Of a stretch of 64,000 bases of DNA, positions 43,538-52,898 are shown in pieces. The position numbers and the translations under genes were made by a program. The notes beneath the pieces were generated by a model that saw only the letters and a list, made by a program, of their open reading frames with translations, was not told the DNA's origin and searched no databases. Source of the DNA: Paraclostridium bifermentans. Lineage in GTDB: Bacteria > Bacillota > Clostridia > Peptostreptococcales > Peptostreptococcaceae. The stretch's first letter is position 1. Each line of letters begins with the position of its first letter. Location: the NCBI RefSeq assembly GCF_019916025.1, contig NZ_CP079737.1, forward strand, positions 2,170,001 through 2,234,000, written 5' to 3'.

Positions 43538-44251
43538 TTAATCCTTTAAATTGTAATTTATATATTTTTCTTTTAAATCTAAAATCTTTAGTCTACTAAC
43601 CATAGCTTTTTGTGAAATATCAAAAAATATCTCTCTTGAAGCTATCTTTCGTATCTTTTTTATATTAACGATATAACTTCTATGACTCCTATAAAAAAAG
43701 TTTCCATCTAGCTGTTTTTCTATATCTTCTAACTTTCCATAAAATGATTTAGTTTCATAGTCTCCATTAAAATCATAGTGTACGGTTATAGTTCTATTGT
43801 TTACTTCAAAGAAATATATACTATTTACATTGAATTTAACAATTTCTTTTTGCATTTTTAAAACTATAGTTCTAGTTTTTTGATTTTTTTTTACCTCTAA
43901 AATAATTTTTTTTAATTTCTCTTCATTCAATGATTCTTTAAGTAAATATTCATATACATTTAGTCCATAGCCCTTAATTGCATATTCTGAGTAATTAGTA
44001 AGAAAAACTATGCATACTTCTTTATCTAAGAATCTTATCTTTTTAGCAGTTTCAATTCCATCTATATCGTCCATAACTATATCCAACATAATTAAATCAA
44101 AATCTTTATCATTAATATCATCTAAAAGTTTAAGCCCTGAATTATACTCAAAAATAGTAATACTTGTATCTATTGATTTTGAAAATTTAGCTATATAACT
44201 TTTCACTGTGTCCCTGTATATTTTTTCGTCGTCACAAATAGCTATTTTCAA
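43538..44251 (-). CDS. LytTR-family response regulator (AgrA-like)
   Basis: About 237 residues. Receiver domain with AICDDEKIYRDTVKSYI, phospho-Asp in LIMLDIVMDDIDGIETAK, and NYSEYAIKGYGLNVYEYL. The C-terminal LytTR DNA-binding domain shows IYFFEVNNRTITVHYD and FFYRSHRSYIVNIKKI. An ATG at 44269 is in frame but lacks an RBS; TTG at 44251 behind GGAAGGTG gives MKIAICDDEK, the family start. Partner of the AgrC-like kinase downstream. Confidence 0.9.
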   Translation of the reverse strand: MKIAICDDEKIYRDTVKSYIAKFSKSIDTSITIFEYNSGLKLLDDINDKDFDLIMLDIVMDDIDGIETAKKIRFLDKEVCIVFLTNYSEYAIKGYGLNVYEYLLKESLNEEKLKKIILEVKKNQKTRTIVLKMQKEIVKFNVNSIYFFEVNNRTITVHYDFNGDYETKSFYGKLEDIEKQLDGNFFYRSHRSYIVNIKKIRKIASREIFFDISQKAMVSRLKILDLKEKYINYNLKD

Positions 44252-44329
44252 CCTTATAACACCTTCCATTTTTTATTTGTAATATAATTACTTTTTATAA
44301 TAACATTTATAATATATAGCGTAAACGAT

Positions 44330-44366
44330 AATAAAGATAGAAACATAAATTTCCATCTTTATTATT
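44330..44366 (-). terminator. Terminator after the PAS kinase gene
   Basis: AATAAAGATGGAAA / TTTCTATCTTTATT stem with a six-base loop and T-rich tail on the minus strand, about 45 bases after the stop codon. Confidence 0.7.
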
Positions 44367-44410
44367 ACAGTCCTATAAAATTTGTTATTTTAATCACATT
44401 TTTAGCTCTA

Positions 44411-45598
44411 TTAGTATATATCCGAAAATTCTATACTCATAGGATCAAACCCACTTATTACGCATGGAGTAGATAGTTTATCTTTTGAATTACCATTTTT
44501 AAACGGAAGTTTTACAATAAACTCACTACCTTCATCTAAAGAAGTATTCACATCTATACTCCCCCCATATATGTTCACTAATGAGTTAGTTATATATAAA
44601 CCTAATCCACTTCCTTCATTTAGTTTTACTAATCTATCATCTACATAGCTTAATTTTTCAAAAATACATTTTGTATATCTATTTGGTATCCCAACTCCAT
44701 CATCTTTAACTTTTATAGTAATATAATCTTCTTCACAAGTTAATACAACTTCTATTTGCCCATTTTTCTTGTTATATTTTATTGCATTAGATAATAAGTT
44801 TAATAAAATTTTTTCAATAATATTTTCATCAAATTCCCCAATATGTTCTTCTTCATTTGTGTCGAAGATTAAACTTATACCCTTTTCTTCACAAAATAGA
44901 GCAGTTTTTATACAAATATTTTCTACAAAGTAGACAATATCTCCCATTTTAAAATTGCATTTTATCTCATTTGAATCTAATTTAGTTACATAAACAAGAT
45001 TATTAGTAAGTTTTAACAATCTGAAACTATTTTTTTTTATAATATCACTAATGTATTTAATTTCATCTACATCAACTTTTCGCATTGAATCAATATTAAA
45101 ACTTAATAATTGTAATGAACTAGTAATTGCATTAATTGGTGTTCCTAGTTCATGATATAAATTTGAAAAGAAATCAGATTTTAATTTTTCTATTTCTTCA
45201 TATATATATGCTGTATTAGTTATATCTCTGACCATTCCAACAATTCCACAAACTTGATTTTTACTATCTAACATCGGGGTTTTTGTTATTTCTATATGTT
45301 TTCTTTTTTGATTTTGCATTTCTATTTCTGTTTGATATATTCGCTTTGATTTATATATAATTACTTCTTTGTCTTTTTCTTCAAAAATTTTAGATTGTTT
45401 ATTATGTCTGTATATATCTTTATCTGTTTTTCCTATGATTTGGTTAGATGTCAGTCCTAAACAATTACAAAACTCTCTATTACAATAAATATATATCCCC
45501 TTTAAGTCTTTATAAAATACTGCATTTAAAACTGACTCCCCTAATGCAAACCCTAAATCACTTTTATTTTCAGCTAAGTTATGGTTCATTTTTACCAC
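44411..45598 (-). CDS. PAS-domain sensor histidine kinase, cytoplasmic
   Basis: 395 residues with no membrane helix. N-terminal PAS domain (about 22-130: VLNAVFYKDLKGIYIYCN, GKTDKDIY, CGIVGMVRDIT), then HisKA with the box FFSNLYHELGTPINAITSSL and HATPase_c with NLLSNAIKYNKK, DDGVGIP and GSGLGLYI. No receiver or cognate regulator lies next to it. The start is GTG at 45598 behind GGGGG. It lies 112 bases after the MocR gene on the same strand. The last 30 residues are non-conserved. Confidence 0.9.
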   Translation of the reverse strand: MVKMNHNLAENKSDLGFALGESVLNAVFYKDLKGIYIYCNREFCNCLGLTSNQIIGKTDKDIYRHNKQSKIFEEKDKEVIIYKSKRIYQTEIEMQNQKRKHIEITKTPMLDSKNQVCGIVGMVRDITNTAYIYEEIEKLKSDFFSNLYHELGTPINAITSSLQLLSFNIDSMRKVDVDEIKYISDIIKKNSFRLLKLTNNLVYVTKLDSNEIKCNFKMGDIVYFVENICIKTALFCEEKGISLIFDTNEEEHIGEFDENIIEKILLNLLSNAIKYNKKNGQIEVVLTCEEDYITIKVKDDGVGIPNRYTKCIFEKLSYVDDRLVKLNEGSGLGLYITNSLVNIYGGSIDVNTSLDEGSEFIVKLPFKNGNSKDKLSTPCVISGFDPMSIEFSDIY

Positions 45599-45709
45599 TC
45601 ATATAAACCCCCTTTAATTTTTTTAATCTATAAATTTTTTAATATTTATTACTATATTATATAAAATAAAAGTAGATTTAAGTCGCATTTGGTTGTGAAA
45701 TGTATTTTT

Positions 45710-47170
45710 TTAGTTGTGAAATGAATTTATTGACTCTCCTATAATTTTTATTCCTTTTTCAATCTCCTCAAATGAAAGTCTCGAAAATCCCAGTCTTAAT
45801 GTATCTTCACCTTTTTCATTTACATAAAATATATCTCCTGGCATAAATATAACGCCTTTTTCATAACATCTTTCCAATAATTCCCTCGAATTTATATTTT
45901 TTAGCTTTATAAAAATATGAAGTCCACCTTCACCCAGTATATATTCATTTGGTATGTATTTATTTACGCATTCATATGCATAGTTAAACTTTTCTCCATA
46001 AAACTTCTTTATTTTTTTTACATATTTTTCAAATGCTCCATTACTCAGATAATCGTAAAGAACTGCTTGATCTAAAAATGAAACATGAATACTCTTGCAC
46101 CTTTTCACACTTTCAAGCCTTGAAATCACAGTTTTGTCACATAATATCCATCCTATTCTAAGCCCTGGGAAAAGTATTTTTGAAAAACTTCCTATATATA
46201 CAACTCCATTATTTAAATTATCTAAAGATGCAATTGGAAATATATGAGAACTAGAGTACAGTAGCTCTTCATTGAATCCATCTTCTATTATTGGAGTATT
46301 ATGTTTTTTCATTAATTTATAGAACTTGTATCTATTCTCTGGATCCATAACTAGTCCTGTTGGATTATGGTATGATGGAGTTATATACGCAAATTTAGGC
46401 TTAATTCCTTTTTCTTCTAAAAAATCTAGTTGGTCTTCTAGCATGTTAAAATTTAATCCATTATTATTTATATCTATGCCTACAATATTTAATCCTAAAA
46501 ATTCAAATATCTTTTTTGCTGTATTGTGAGTTGGATTTTCACATATTATATAATCACCTTTATTTGTGAATGACGATAGAATAAGCTCCAGACCCTCTGT
46601 AAATCCATTAGTTATTAATATATCTTTATTGCTTGTATCTACACCTTTACTATTCATATAGCTAAGTAAATAATCTATAAGCGGCTTGTATCCTTTTGCA
46701 TATCCATAGTTTAAAATTTTGTGACCCTCTAGTGATAGTCTATTTAAAAAGGCTTTTTTAAACTCATCTATATCAAATAGCTCTCCATTTGGGGCTATGC
46801 TTTTAAAAGATATTAAATCACTCCTCCATGGAATTTCATTTTTTACAATATCCATATCATTAGCTATTTTTGTCTGTTCATTTTCAAGGCAGCTAAAATC
46901 TATATTCCAAGATTTATTCACAGATACATTTTTATGATTTACGAAAGTTCCTTTTCCATAAACTGAGTAAATTACACCACCTGCTTTTAATTCCTCGTAT
47001 GCAGAAATTATAGAATTTCTACTTACATTTAAAAACTGACTTAACTCCCTTGTTGATGGCAGTTTGCTATTGTCTGGTATTAACCCTTTATTTATCATAT
47101 CATCTATATACTCTTTTATTTGTATATAGATTGGCTGTTCATCATTTAGTTTTAAATTTGAAAATAGCAC
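45710..47170 (-). CDS. MocR-type regulator (GntR helix-turn-helix fused to aminotransferase)
   Basis: 486 residues. GntR winged helix at 10-80 (QIKEYIDDMINKG, KLPSTRELSQFLNVSRNSII, YSVYGKGTFV), then a fold-type I PLP aminotransferase domain (about 110-480) with ILITNGFTEGLELIL, TPSYHNPTG, and the PLP Lys in GSFSKILFPGLRIGW. MocR proteins sense PLP or amino-sugar/amino-acid derivatives and control vitamin B6, GABA or similar genes; the target is not visible. GTG start at 47170 behind AGAGGTG. Confidence 0.92.
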   Translation of the reverse strand: MLFSNLKLNDEQPIYIQIKEYIDDMINKGLIPDNSKLPSTRELSQFLNVSRNSIISAYEELKAGGVIYSVYGKGTFVNHKNVSVNKSWNIDFSCLENEQTKIANDMDIVKNEIPWRSDLISFKSIAPNGELFDIDEFKKAFLNRLSLEGHKILNYGYAKGYKPLIDYLLSYMNSKGVDTSNKDILITNGFTEGLELILSSFTNKGDYIICENPTHNTAKKIFEFLGLNIVGIDINNNGLNFNMLEDQLDFLEEKGIKPKFAYITPSYHNPTGLVMDPENRYKFYKLMKKHNTPIIEDGFNEELLYSSSHIFPIASLDNLNNGVVYIGSFSKILFPGLRIGWILCDKTVISRLESVKRCKSIHVSFLDQAVLYDYLSNGAFEKYVKKIKKFYGEKFNYAYECVNKYIPNEYILGEGGLHIFIKLKNINSRELLERCYEKGVIFMPGDIFYVNEKGEDTLRLGFSRLSFEEIEKGIKIIGESINSFHN

Positions 47171-47253
47171 TTAATCACCTCTTACCATTTTTAGTCCTAT
47201 TTAATATAATATCAATTATTTTATACAACTTGCAATTATATATTGATATTTTA

Positions 47254-47306
47254 ATAATAAAAGGACTTATTCAAAACATCTTAATATCTTGAATAAGCCC
47301 TTATTA
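47254..47306 (-). terminator. Terminator at the end of the arginine deiminase operon
   Basis: AAGGACTTATTCAA / TTGAATAAGCCCTT stem with one mismatch, a 14-base loop and outer A:T pairs, just after the small membrane protein gene. Confidence 0.8.
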
Positions 47307-47309
47307 TAA

Positions 47310-47708
47310 TTATTTTAATTTGAAATTTAAATTAACTTTACTCTGTAACATATACACTAATATAGGAATATACATATAAGTTAAATATCCTTTGATATTA
47401 AACATTGTTATTATCAATAAAAATGAAAATATACTTGCTGTTCTAATTGATGCTTTTTCACTTTTATGTAATATAGTAAGTATAGTTCCACTCATTATGC
47501 CAAATAGAATTATCATAAGTGAAAATGCAATAAATATACTTAGTTCTTGAAATTTAATAGGCATCTTAGGTATCGATGAATATAAAATTACAAATGTATA
47601 TGTCATTACACCAAATGCAATATATGTCTTTCCCATAGTTTTTTTCTTTATTATAAGAACAAAAGTAAAAATTAAATATAATAAACTAAGCAAACTTACC
47701 AAACTCAT
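47310..47708 (-). CDS. Small four-helix membrane protein of unknown function
   Basis: About 132 residues with four hydrophobic helices (about 2-22, 32-47, 55-75, 90-125). It shows no domain I recognise. GTG 47717 and ATG 47714 are also in frame; the ATG at 47708 has the best spacing to GGGTG. It lies 38 bases after the YfcC-type carrier and before the terminator, so it is the last gene of the arginine deiminase operon and may assist the carrier (inference). Confidence 0.7.
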   Translation of the reverse strand: MSLVSLLSLLYLIFTFVLIIKKKTMGKTYIAFGVMTYTFVILYSSIPKMPIKFQELSIFIAFSLMIILFGIMSGTILTILHKSEKASIRTASIFSFLLIITMFNIKGYLTYMYIPILVYMLQSKVNLNFKLK

Positions 47709-47745
47709 ATACATCACCCGTAATTAATTTTATTTTGAATTATGT

Positions 47746-49284
47746 TTATATGCCTAATATCATCGGCATTATAGCTAATATTAATAATGTAGCAATAAAT
47801 AAAATTAATAGTAATTTGCCTATAAACTTCACCCATGTTACATAATCAATTTTAGATATTGCCAATCCTCCCATTACAACTCCAGATGTTGGAGTTATTA
47901 AGTTGACTATACCACTTCCTGCTGAAAACGCTGAAACTACAATTTCAGGTGCAATATTTAATTTCTGAGCAAGCGGGGCAAATATAGGCATCGATACTGA
48001 TGCTAGCCCCGATGTAGATGGTACTAAAAATGATAAACCTATATAAATAATGTAAGTCATATTTGCAAATAAAATGCCTGATACTCCACTCAATACTCCA
48101 GATGCTTTATCTAGTATATATATATCTAACCCTGCATTTGCCATCATAAAAGATATTCCTCTTGATATCCCAATTACTAAAGCAACTCCCACCATATCTT
48201 CGCAACCTGAAATAAATGAACTTACAATATCGCGTTCTGACATTCTATATACTAATCCTATTATCACAGCCATTATGAAAAACCATGATGTTAACTCAGG
48301 GAACCACCATGATCCTAATGAAGCTCCGTTTAACCATGATGTTGAATTTTCAAATATTTTTATTCCAAAGTCACTCCATGGAACAACTCCTAAAATCATA
48401 ACTACAAATGATAAAACAAATAGCACCAGTACGGATTTTCTTTTTCCTGTAAGTTCTAGTATCTCCTCTTTATTTTTGCTAAATGATTCATTAGCATCCA
48501 TAATTTCTTTTTTAGACAATATAGTGTTTGACTTATCCAAATGTATTTTCTTAGCATATCTCATTACATAAATTATAGATATAGATAAAGTTACAATCCA
48601 TAAAACAATACCTATTATTATTATAGTTCCTTGATTTATTTGAACTCCTGCAGCACCCGCTGCTGAAACAGCTGCTCCTATAGCAAATGGATTAACAGTA
48701 GACCCTAATACTCCACACCCACATCCTAACAATAGGATAGACGCCCCTACAATAGGATCAAAACCAGCTGCTATCATAGTGGCAGTTATAAGTGCATAAA
48801 ATGCTAATGATTCTTCTGCCATACCATAAGATGTGCCTCCTAGTGAAAAAATTATCATTAATACTGGTATTAGCATCAATTCTTTTCCTTTAAGACGTCT
48901 TACCAGACCTCCTACACCAGCATCTAATGCCCCCGTTTTAGTTACAACACCTAGAAAACCACCTATTATAAGAACAAATAGTGAAACATCAATAGCTCCC
49001 TTAACTTGCCCCACATTAGTTACACTAACTAATGCTTCTGCTTTACTATTTATTGTTTTGAGAGCACTTTCTACTCCACCAGAATTCATAGCATCATTTA
49101 TTTCACTTTCTAAATTAACATCTTTAACTCCTATCATCCCTGTAACAGGCGCCATAACAACATCTGATAATTTAGCATTTTTTACCCCTGGAACAAATTG
49201 TGTCGCTAAGGCTATACATATCATTATAGCTAGTAAAACTGTGTATGCAGAGGGGAATTTAAATTTATTTTTTTTATTTAACAT
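47746..49284 (-). CDS. YfcC/DcuC-family basic amino acid antiporter, probable arginine/ornithine exchanger
   Basis: About 512 residues, 11-12 membrane helices. YfcC-family (PF03606) marks: FKFPSAYTVLLAIMICIALATQFVPG at the start, FVLIIGGFLGVVTKTGALDAG, FSLGGTSYGMAEESLAFY, and the closing TSGLASVSMPIFAPLAQ and NLITPTSGVVMGGLA. In this operon it takes the place of ArcD, so arginine/ornithine exchange is the likely job. GGGG precedes the ATG at 49284; an upstream in-frame start at 49329 would place residues inside a hairpin. Confidence 0.85.
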   Translation of the reverse strand: MLNKKNKFKFPSAYTVLLAIMICIALATQFVPGVKNAKLSDVVMAPVTGMIGVKDVNLESEINDAMNSGGVESALKTINSKAEALVSVTNVGQVKGAIDVSLFVLIIGGFLGVVTKTGALDAGVGGLVRRLKGKELMLIPVLMIIFSLGGTSYGMAEESLAFYALITATMIAAGFDPIVGASILLLGCGCGVLGSTVNPFAIGAAVSAAGAAGVQINQGTIIIIGIVLWIVTLSISIIYVMRYAKKIHLDKSNTILSKKEIMDANESFSKNKEEILELTGKRKSVLVLFVLSFVVMILGVVPWSDFGIKIFENSTSWLNGASLGSWWFPELTSWFFIMAVIIGLVYRMSERDIVSSFISGCEDMVGVALVIGISRGISFMMANAGLDIYILDKASGVLSGVSGILFANMTYIIYIGLSFLVPSTSGLASVSMPIFAPLAQKLNIAPEIVVSAFSAGSGIVNLITPTSGVVMGGLAISKIDYVTWVKFIGKLLLILFIATLLILAIMPMILGI

Positions 49285-49313
49285 TTTCTGTACCCCTTTA
49301 TTATTTATTTTAC

Positions 49314-49407
49314 AAAAGGGCTGACTCAAAATTTAAATTGCTAATGGATAAATATATATTTCAATTATATGTTTACCATTTGCCATAGATTTCGAGTCAG
49401 CCCTTTT
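49314..49407. repeat. 94-bp inverted-repeat hairpin between arcC and the carrier gene
   Basis: Perfect 14-bp ends AAAAGGGCTGACTC / GAGTCAGCCCTTTT enclose 66 bases that contain a second inverted repeat (AATGGATAAATATATA against TATATGTTTACCATT). It may be an intercistronic terminator or processing structure, or a small mobile (MITE-like) element. Confidence 0.65.
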
Positions 49408-49436
49408 TAGTAATGTTTGTTTATATAATTTTACTT

Positions 49437-50378
49437 TTATTTTCTTTTATATATTATAGTTCCAGTTTTTCCATGTAAAGCCTCTTTAGCTTTTTCTAAT
49501 GATGTTATTAAAGCTTTACCATTTGTAGCTGATTCTACAAAATCTATGCAAGCTTCTATTTTCGGCAACATAGAACCTTTTGCAAAGTGTCCTTGCTTTG
49601 AAAATTCAATCGCTTCATCTAGATTTATAGAATCTAAATCTTTCTGGTTAGGTTTATTAAAGTTTATAGAAACCTTATCAACAGCAGTTAAAATTAATAG
49701 CATTTCTGCATCTAAATCTTTTGCTAATTGAGCACTAGATTTATCTTTATCTATAACTGCATCTACTCCTTGAAGTGACCCATCTGAATTTTGAATTACT
49801 GGTATACCTCCACCCCCAACAGTTATAACTATGCTTCCACTATCGACTAATTGTTTGACGGTATCTAGCTCAACTATTTTTTGAGGTTTAGGTGATGCAA
49901 CAACTCTTCTATACCCTCTTCCTGCATCTTCTACAAACTTAAATCCTTTTTCATTAGAAATTTTTTCAGCTTCTTCTTTTGAGTAAAACATCCCAACTGG
50001 CTTTGTTAAATTTTTAAAAGCATCATCATTTTTATCCACTATAACTTGAGTTACAATAGATGCAACATTACTTTTTAGATTTCTTGCGTTTAATTCATTT
50101 TCTATAGACTGTTGTAAGTGATATCCTATATAACCCTGACTCATTGATCCACACTCTGCAAATGGCATAATTGGCGTATTAGCTCCATTTTGAGATGCAA
50201 AATCCATAGCTAAGTTTATCATCCCTACTTGAGGTCCATTACCATGCCCAACAATTACATTATATCCATCTTCATGTAAGTCTACGATTGTTTTTGCAGT
50301 GTGTTTAACTAAATCTAACTGCTCCTTTGGGTTATTCCCTAAGGCATTTCCCCCTAATGCTATAACTAATCTTTTCAT
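49437..50378 (-). CDS. arcC: Carbamate kinase (ArcC)
   Basis: 313 residues. Makes ATP from carbamoyl phosphate, the energy-yielding last step of the arginine deiminase pathway. Family motifs: VIALGGNALGNNP, VGHGNGPQVGMINLAMDFA, PFAECGSMSQGYIGYHL, VVASPKPQKIVELDTVK, VITVGGGGIPVI and GSMLPKIEACIDFV. GGGAGAATG precedes the ATG at 50378. It follows argF by about 90 bases and is followed by a large hairpin before the carrier gene. Confidence 0.95.
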   Translation of the reverse strand: MKRLVIALGGNALGNNPKEQLDLVKHTAKTIVDLHEDGYNVIVGHGNGPQVGMINLAMDFASQNGANTPIMPFAECGSMSQGYIGYHLQQSIENELNARNLKSNVASIVTQVIVDKNDDAFKNLTKPVGMFYSKEEAEKISNEKGFKFVEDAGRGYRRVVASPKPQKIVELDTVKQLVDSGSIVITVGGGGIPVIQNSDGSLQGVDAVIDKDKSSAQLAKDLDAEMLLILTAVDKVSINFNKPNQKDLDSINLDEAIEFSKQGHFAKGSMLPKIEACIDFVESATNGKALITSLEKAKEALHGKTGTIIYKRK

Positions 50379-50467
50379 AATCTCATTCTCCCATTAAGTA
50401 TATTTCAATGAAATTTACTTATCATATATATTTTTAATATGAAAAGTTTTTAATTTTATATTATTTG

Positions 50468-51463
50468 TTACTGGCCTATTGTAGCTGCCATTATAGCTTT
50501 TATTGTATGCATTCTATTTTCAGCTTCATCAAATACAACTGATTGCTTAGATTCAAATACTTCATCTGTAACTTCCATTTCAGTTATACCAAATTTTTCA
50601 TGCATCTCTGCTCCAACTCTAGTTTTTAAATCATGAAATGCTGGTAAGCAGTGCATAAATATTGCTTCTGGATTAGCATTATTCATAACTTGTTTATTAA
50701 CTTGGAAAGGCTTTAATTGTTTTATTCTAGCTTCCCAAACTTCATCTGGCTCACCCATAGACACCCAAACATCTGTATATATAACATCAGCATTTTTAGT
50801 ACCAGCCATAACATCTTCTGTTAATGTTATAGTGCACCCATTTTGACTAGCTATTTCCTTGCATGTATTTACCAGATCTTCTGCTGGGAATAATTCACTT
50901 GGAGCACAAGCCGTAAAGTTAAGACCCATCTTAGCACAAGCAACCATTAAAGAGTTACCCATATTGTTTCTTGCATCTCCCATATAAACAAAGTTAACAC
51001 CTTTTAATCTTCCTAATTTTTCTTCTATAGTTAATAAGTCAGCTATCATTTGAGTTGGATGGAATTCAGTAGTTAATCCATTCCATACCGGCACTCCTGC
51101 GTAAGCTGCTAATTCTTCTACTATTTCTTGTGAAAAACCTCTATATTCTATACCATCATACATTCTTCCTAAAACTCTAGCAGTATCTGCTATAGATTCT
51201 TTTTTACCCATTTGAGAACCTGTAGGTCCTAAGTATGTAACTCCCATTCCTAAATCCATTGCTCCAACCTCAAAAGAGCATCTAGTTCTAGTTGAATCTT
51301 TTTCAAATAAAATTGCAACATTTTTTCCATTTAAAGTTTTATTAACTACTCCAGCTCTTTTTAAATCTTTTAAGTTTTTAGATAAATCTAATAAGTATCT
51401 TATCTCCTCGCTTGAAAAATCTAATAATTTTAAAAATGAACGACCTCTTAAATTAACTCCCAT
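50468..51463 (-). CDS. arcB: Ornithine carbamoyltransferase, catabolic
   Basis: 331 residues. Splits citrulline with phosphate to ornithine and carbamoyl phosphate in this catabolic context. Carbamoyl phosphate site [20 protein letters not shown], then [47 protein letters not shown], and MHCLPAFHD near the C-terminus. Length is normal. GGAGG precedes the ATG at 51463. Located between arcA (26 bases) and arcC, so it is ArcB rather than an anabolic ArgF. Confidence 0.95.
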   Translation of the reverse strand: MGVNLRGRSFLKLLDFSSEEIRYLLDLSKNLKDLKRAGVVNKTLNGKNVAILFEKDSTRTRCSFEVGAMDLGMGVTYLGPTGSQMGKKESIADTARVLGRMYDGIEYRGFSQEIVEELAAYAGVPVWNGLTTEFHPTQMIADLLTIEEKLGRLKGVNFVYMGDARNNMGNSLMVACAKMGLNFTACAPSELFPAEDLVNTCKEIASQNGCTITLTEDVMAGTKNADVIYTDVWVSMGEPDEVWEARIKQLKPFQVNKQVMNNANPEAIFMHCLPAFHDLKTRVGAEMHEKFGITEMEVTDEVFESKQSVVFDEAENRMHTIKAIMAATIGQ

Positions 51464-51489
51464 TTGTTATTCCTCCTAATAATATATTT

Positions 51490-52716
51490 TTAATTTTGTA
51501 ATTCTCTAATTAAAGGCATTGACATACATCTTGGACCCCCACGCCCTCTTGATAATTCACTTGACGGTATTACATGTATTTTAATTCCATTATCTACTAA
51601 TAATTTATTAGTAACATAATTTCTAGAATATACGATTACTTCTCCTGGTTTTATGCACAATGTGTTTGAACCATCATTCCATTGTTCTCTATCTGCTATA
51701 ACTTTATCTCCCCCTCCACACTGTATTAATTTGACTTTGTCAACTTCAAGATGTTTAGCTAATATACATTCCAACTCTTCATTAACTTCTTTTATATTAA
51801 GTTCTTGGCATTTGCCTTTTGTTATTTCAAATACTTGTAATGGACCTTGTATTCCTGGATGTATAGTAAATTTATCAACATCTATTTGTGTAAATACTGT
51901 ATCTAGATGCATCATTGCTCTATTATTTGGAATGTTGACTGCTAGGATAGTTTCTATTTTTTGATTATTACTATTGAAAAAAATTTGCTTAGCTATATGC
52001 TCTATTGCTGAAGCTTCTGTTCTTTGTGATATGCCTATTGCTAGAGTTTTTTCAGTTAAATTTAATATATCTCCACCTTCTATATGAAACTCAAAATCTC
52101 TATCATAAAATCTTTCTACTTTTCCTTTAAAGTCTTTATGATATTTAAATATATAATCTGCATATAAAGTCTCTCTATTTCTAGTCACTGAATACATTTT
52201 ATTTAAACTGACTCCATTTCCAATACTTGCAAATGGGTCTCTTGTAAAATATAGATTTGGCATAGGATCAGTTACAAAAGGATATTCATCAGCAGTTAAA
52301 TCTGATAAACTTTTTTTACTTAATTGTGGTAATTCATTTTTATTTATACCTGCCATAGTTTTTCTTATTAATTCTTCATTATTTTCGAATGTTTTGAGAA
52401 ACTTATAAACATTTTTTTGAAGTTCCTCACTTTTAATTCCTGCCTCTTGTATGAATTGATTTATAAATTTTTCTTTTATATCCTCATCTTCTATAGCTTC
52501 AGCTGCTAATTCATGTAAATATACAACCTCTACTCCATTAGACCTTAAGGTATCAGCAAATGCATCATGCTCTTTCTGAGCTACTTCTAAAAATGGAATG
52601 TCATCAAATAATAACCTTTCCAAATATTCAGGCGTTAAGTTTTCTATTTCTTCCCCTGGCCTATGAAGTAGAACTTTTCTTAATGGCTTTATTTCACTTG
52701 TTACTGTAATTCCCAT
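51490..52716 (-). CDS. arcA: Arginine deiminase (ArcA)
   Basis: About 408 residues. Hydrolyses arginine to citrulline and ammonia. Visible: [46 protein letters not shown], the histidine region [11 protein letters not shown], and the catalytic Cys in [12 protein letters not shown] near the end. The frame is open to 52737, but AGGGGG seven or eight bases before the ATG at 52716 sets the start. First gene of the arcA-argF-arcC-carrier operon. Confidence 0.96.
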   Translation of the reverse strand: MGITVTSEIKPLRKVLLHRPGEEIENLTPEYLERLLFDDIPFLEVAQKEHDAFADTLRSNGVEVVYLHELAAEAIEDEDIKEKFINQFIQEAGIKSEELQKNVYKFLKTFENNEELIRKTMAGINKNELPQLSKKSLSDLTADEYPFVTDPMPNLYFTRDPFASIGNGVSLNKMYSVTRNRETLYADYIFKYHKDFKGKVERFYDRDFEFHIEGGDILNLTEKTLAIGISQRTEASAIEHIAKQIFFNSNNQKIETILAVNIPNNRAMMHLDTVFTQIDVDKFTIHPGIQGPLQVFEITKGKCQELNIKEVNEELECILAKHLEVDKVKLIQCGGGDKVIADREQWNDGSNTLCIKPGEVIVYSRNYVTNKLLVDNGIKIHVIPSSELSRGRGGPRCMSMPLIRELQN

Positions 52717-52741
52717 AATAACTCCCCCTTCATTCAATTAA

Positions 52742-52772
52742 ATCTTATGTTTTTTTATTATTAATATGTCAA
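52742..52772 (-). promoter_or_regulatory. Candidate arcA promoter with 19-base spacer
   Basis: TTGACA (52767-52772) and TAAGAT (52742-52747) are separated by 19 bases on the minus strand, an over-long spacing usually activated by MerR-type proteins, and a MerR-type gene lies directly upstream. The A/T richness makes chance matches possible. Confidence 0.45.
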
Positions 52773-52802
52773 TAATTTAATGGTATATTTAAAAAATTTT
52801 AT

Positions 52803-52876
52803 ATTTTATAGCTGTTAATGTTTTAAATTCAATTTTTTTGTTTATTATTTAACATGTTTGCTTCTAGCTATAAAAT
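52803..52876. repeat. Long-range inverted repeat upstream of arcA
   Basis: ATTTTATAGCT (52803-52813) and AGCTATAAAAT (52866-52876) are perfect 11-bp complements enclosing 52 bases, with further TGTTAA/TTAACA pairing inside. It may end transcription of the MerR-methyltransferase gene or serve as regulatory DNA for arcA. Confidence 0.5.
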
Positions 52877-52898
52877 CTAAATTTATTAAAACCTAATT

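Noticed and set aside
45692-45723. Direct repeat TTGTGAAATG at the end of the MocR gene
   Set aside because: Only two ten-base A/T-rich copies, one inside coding sequence; likely chance.
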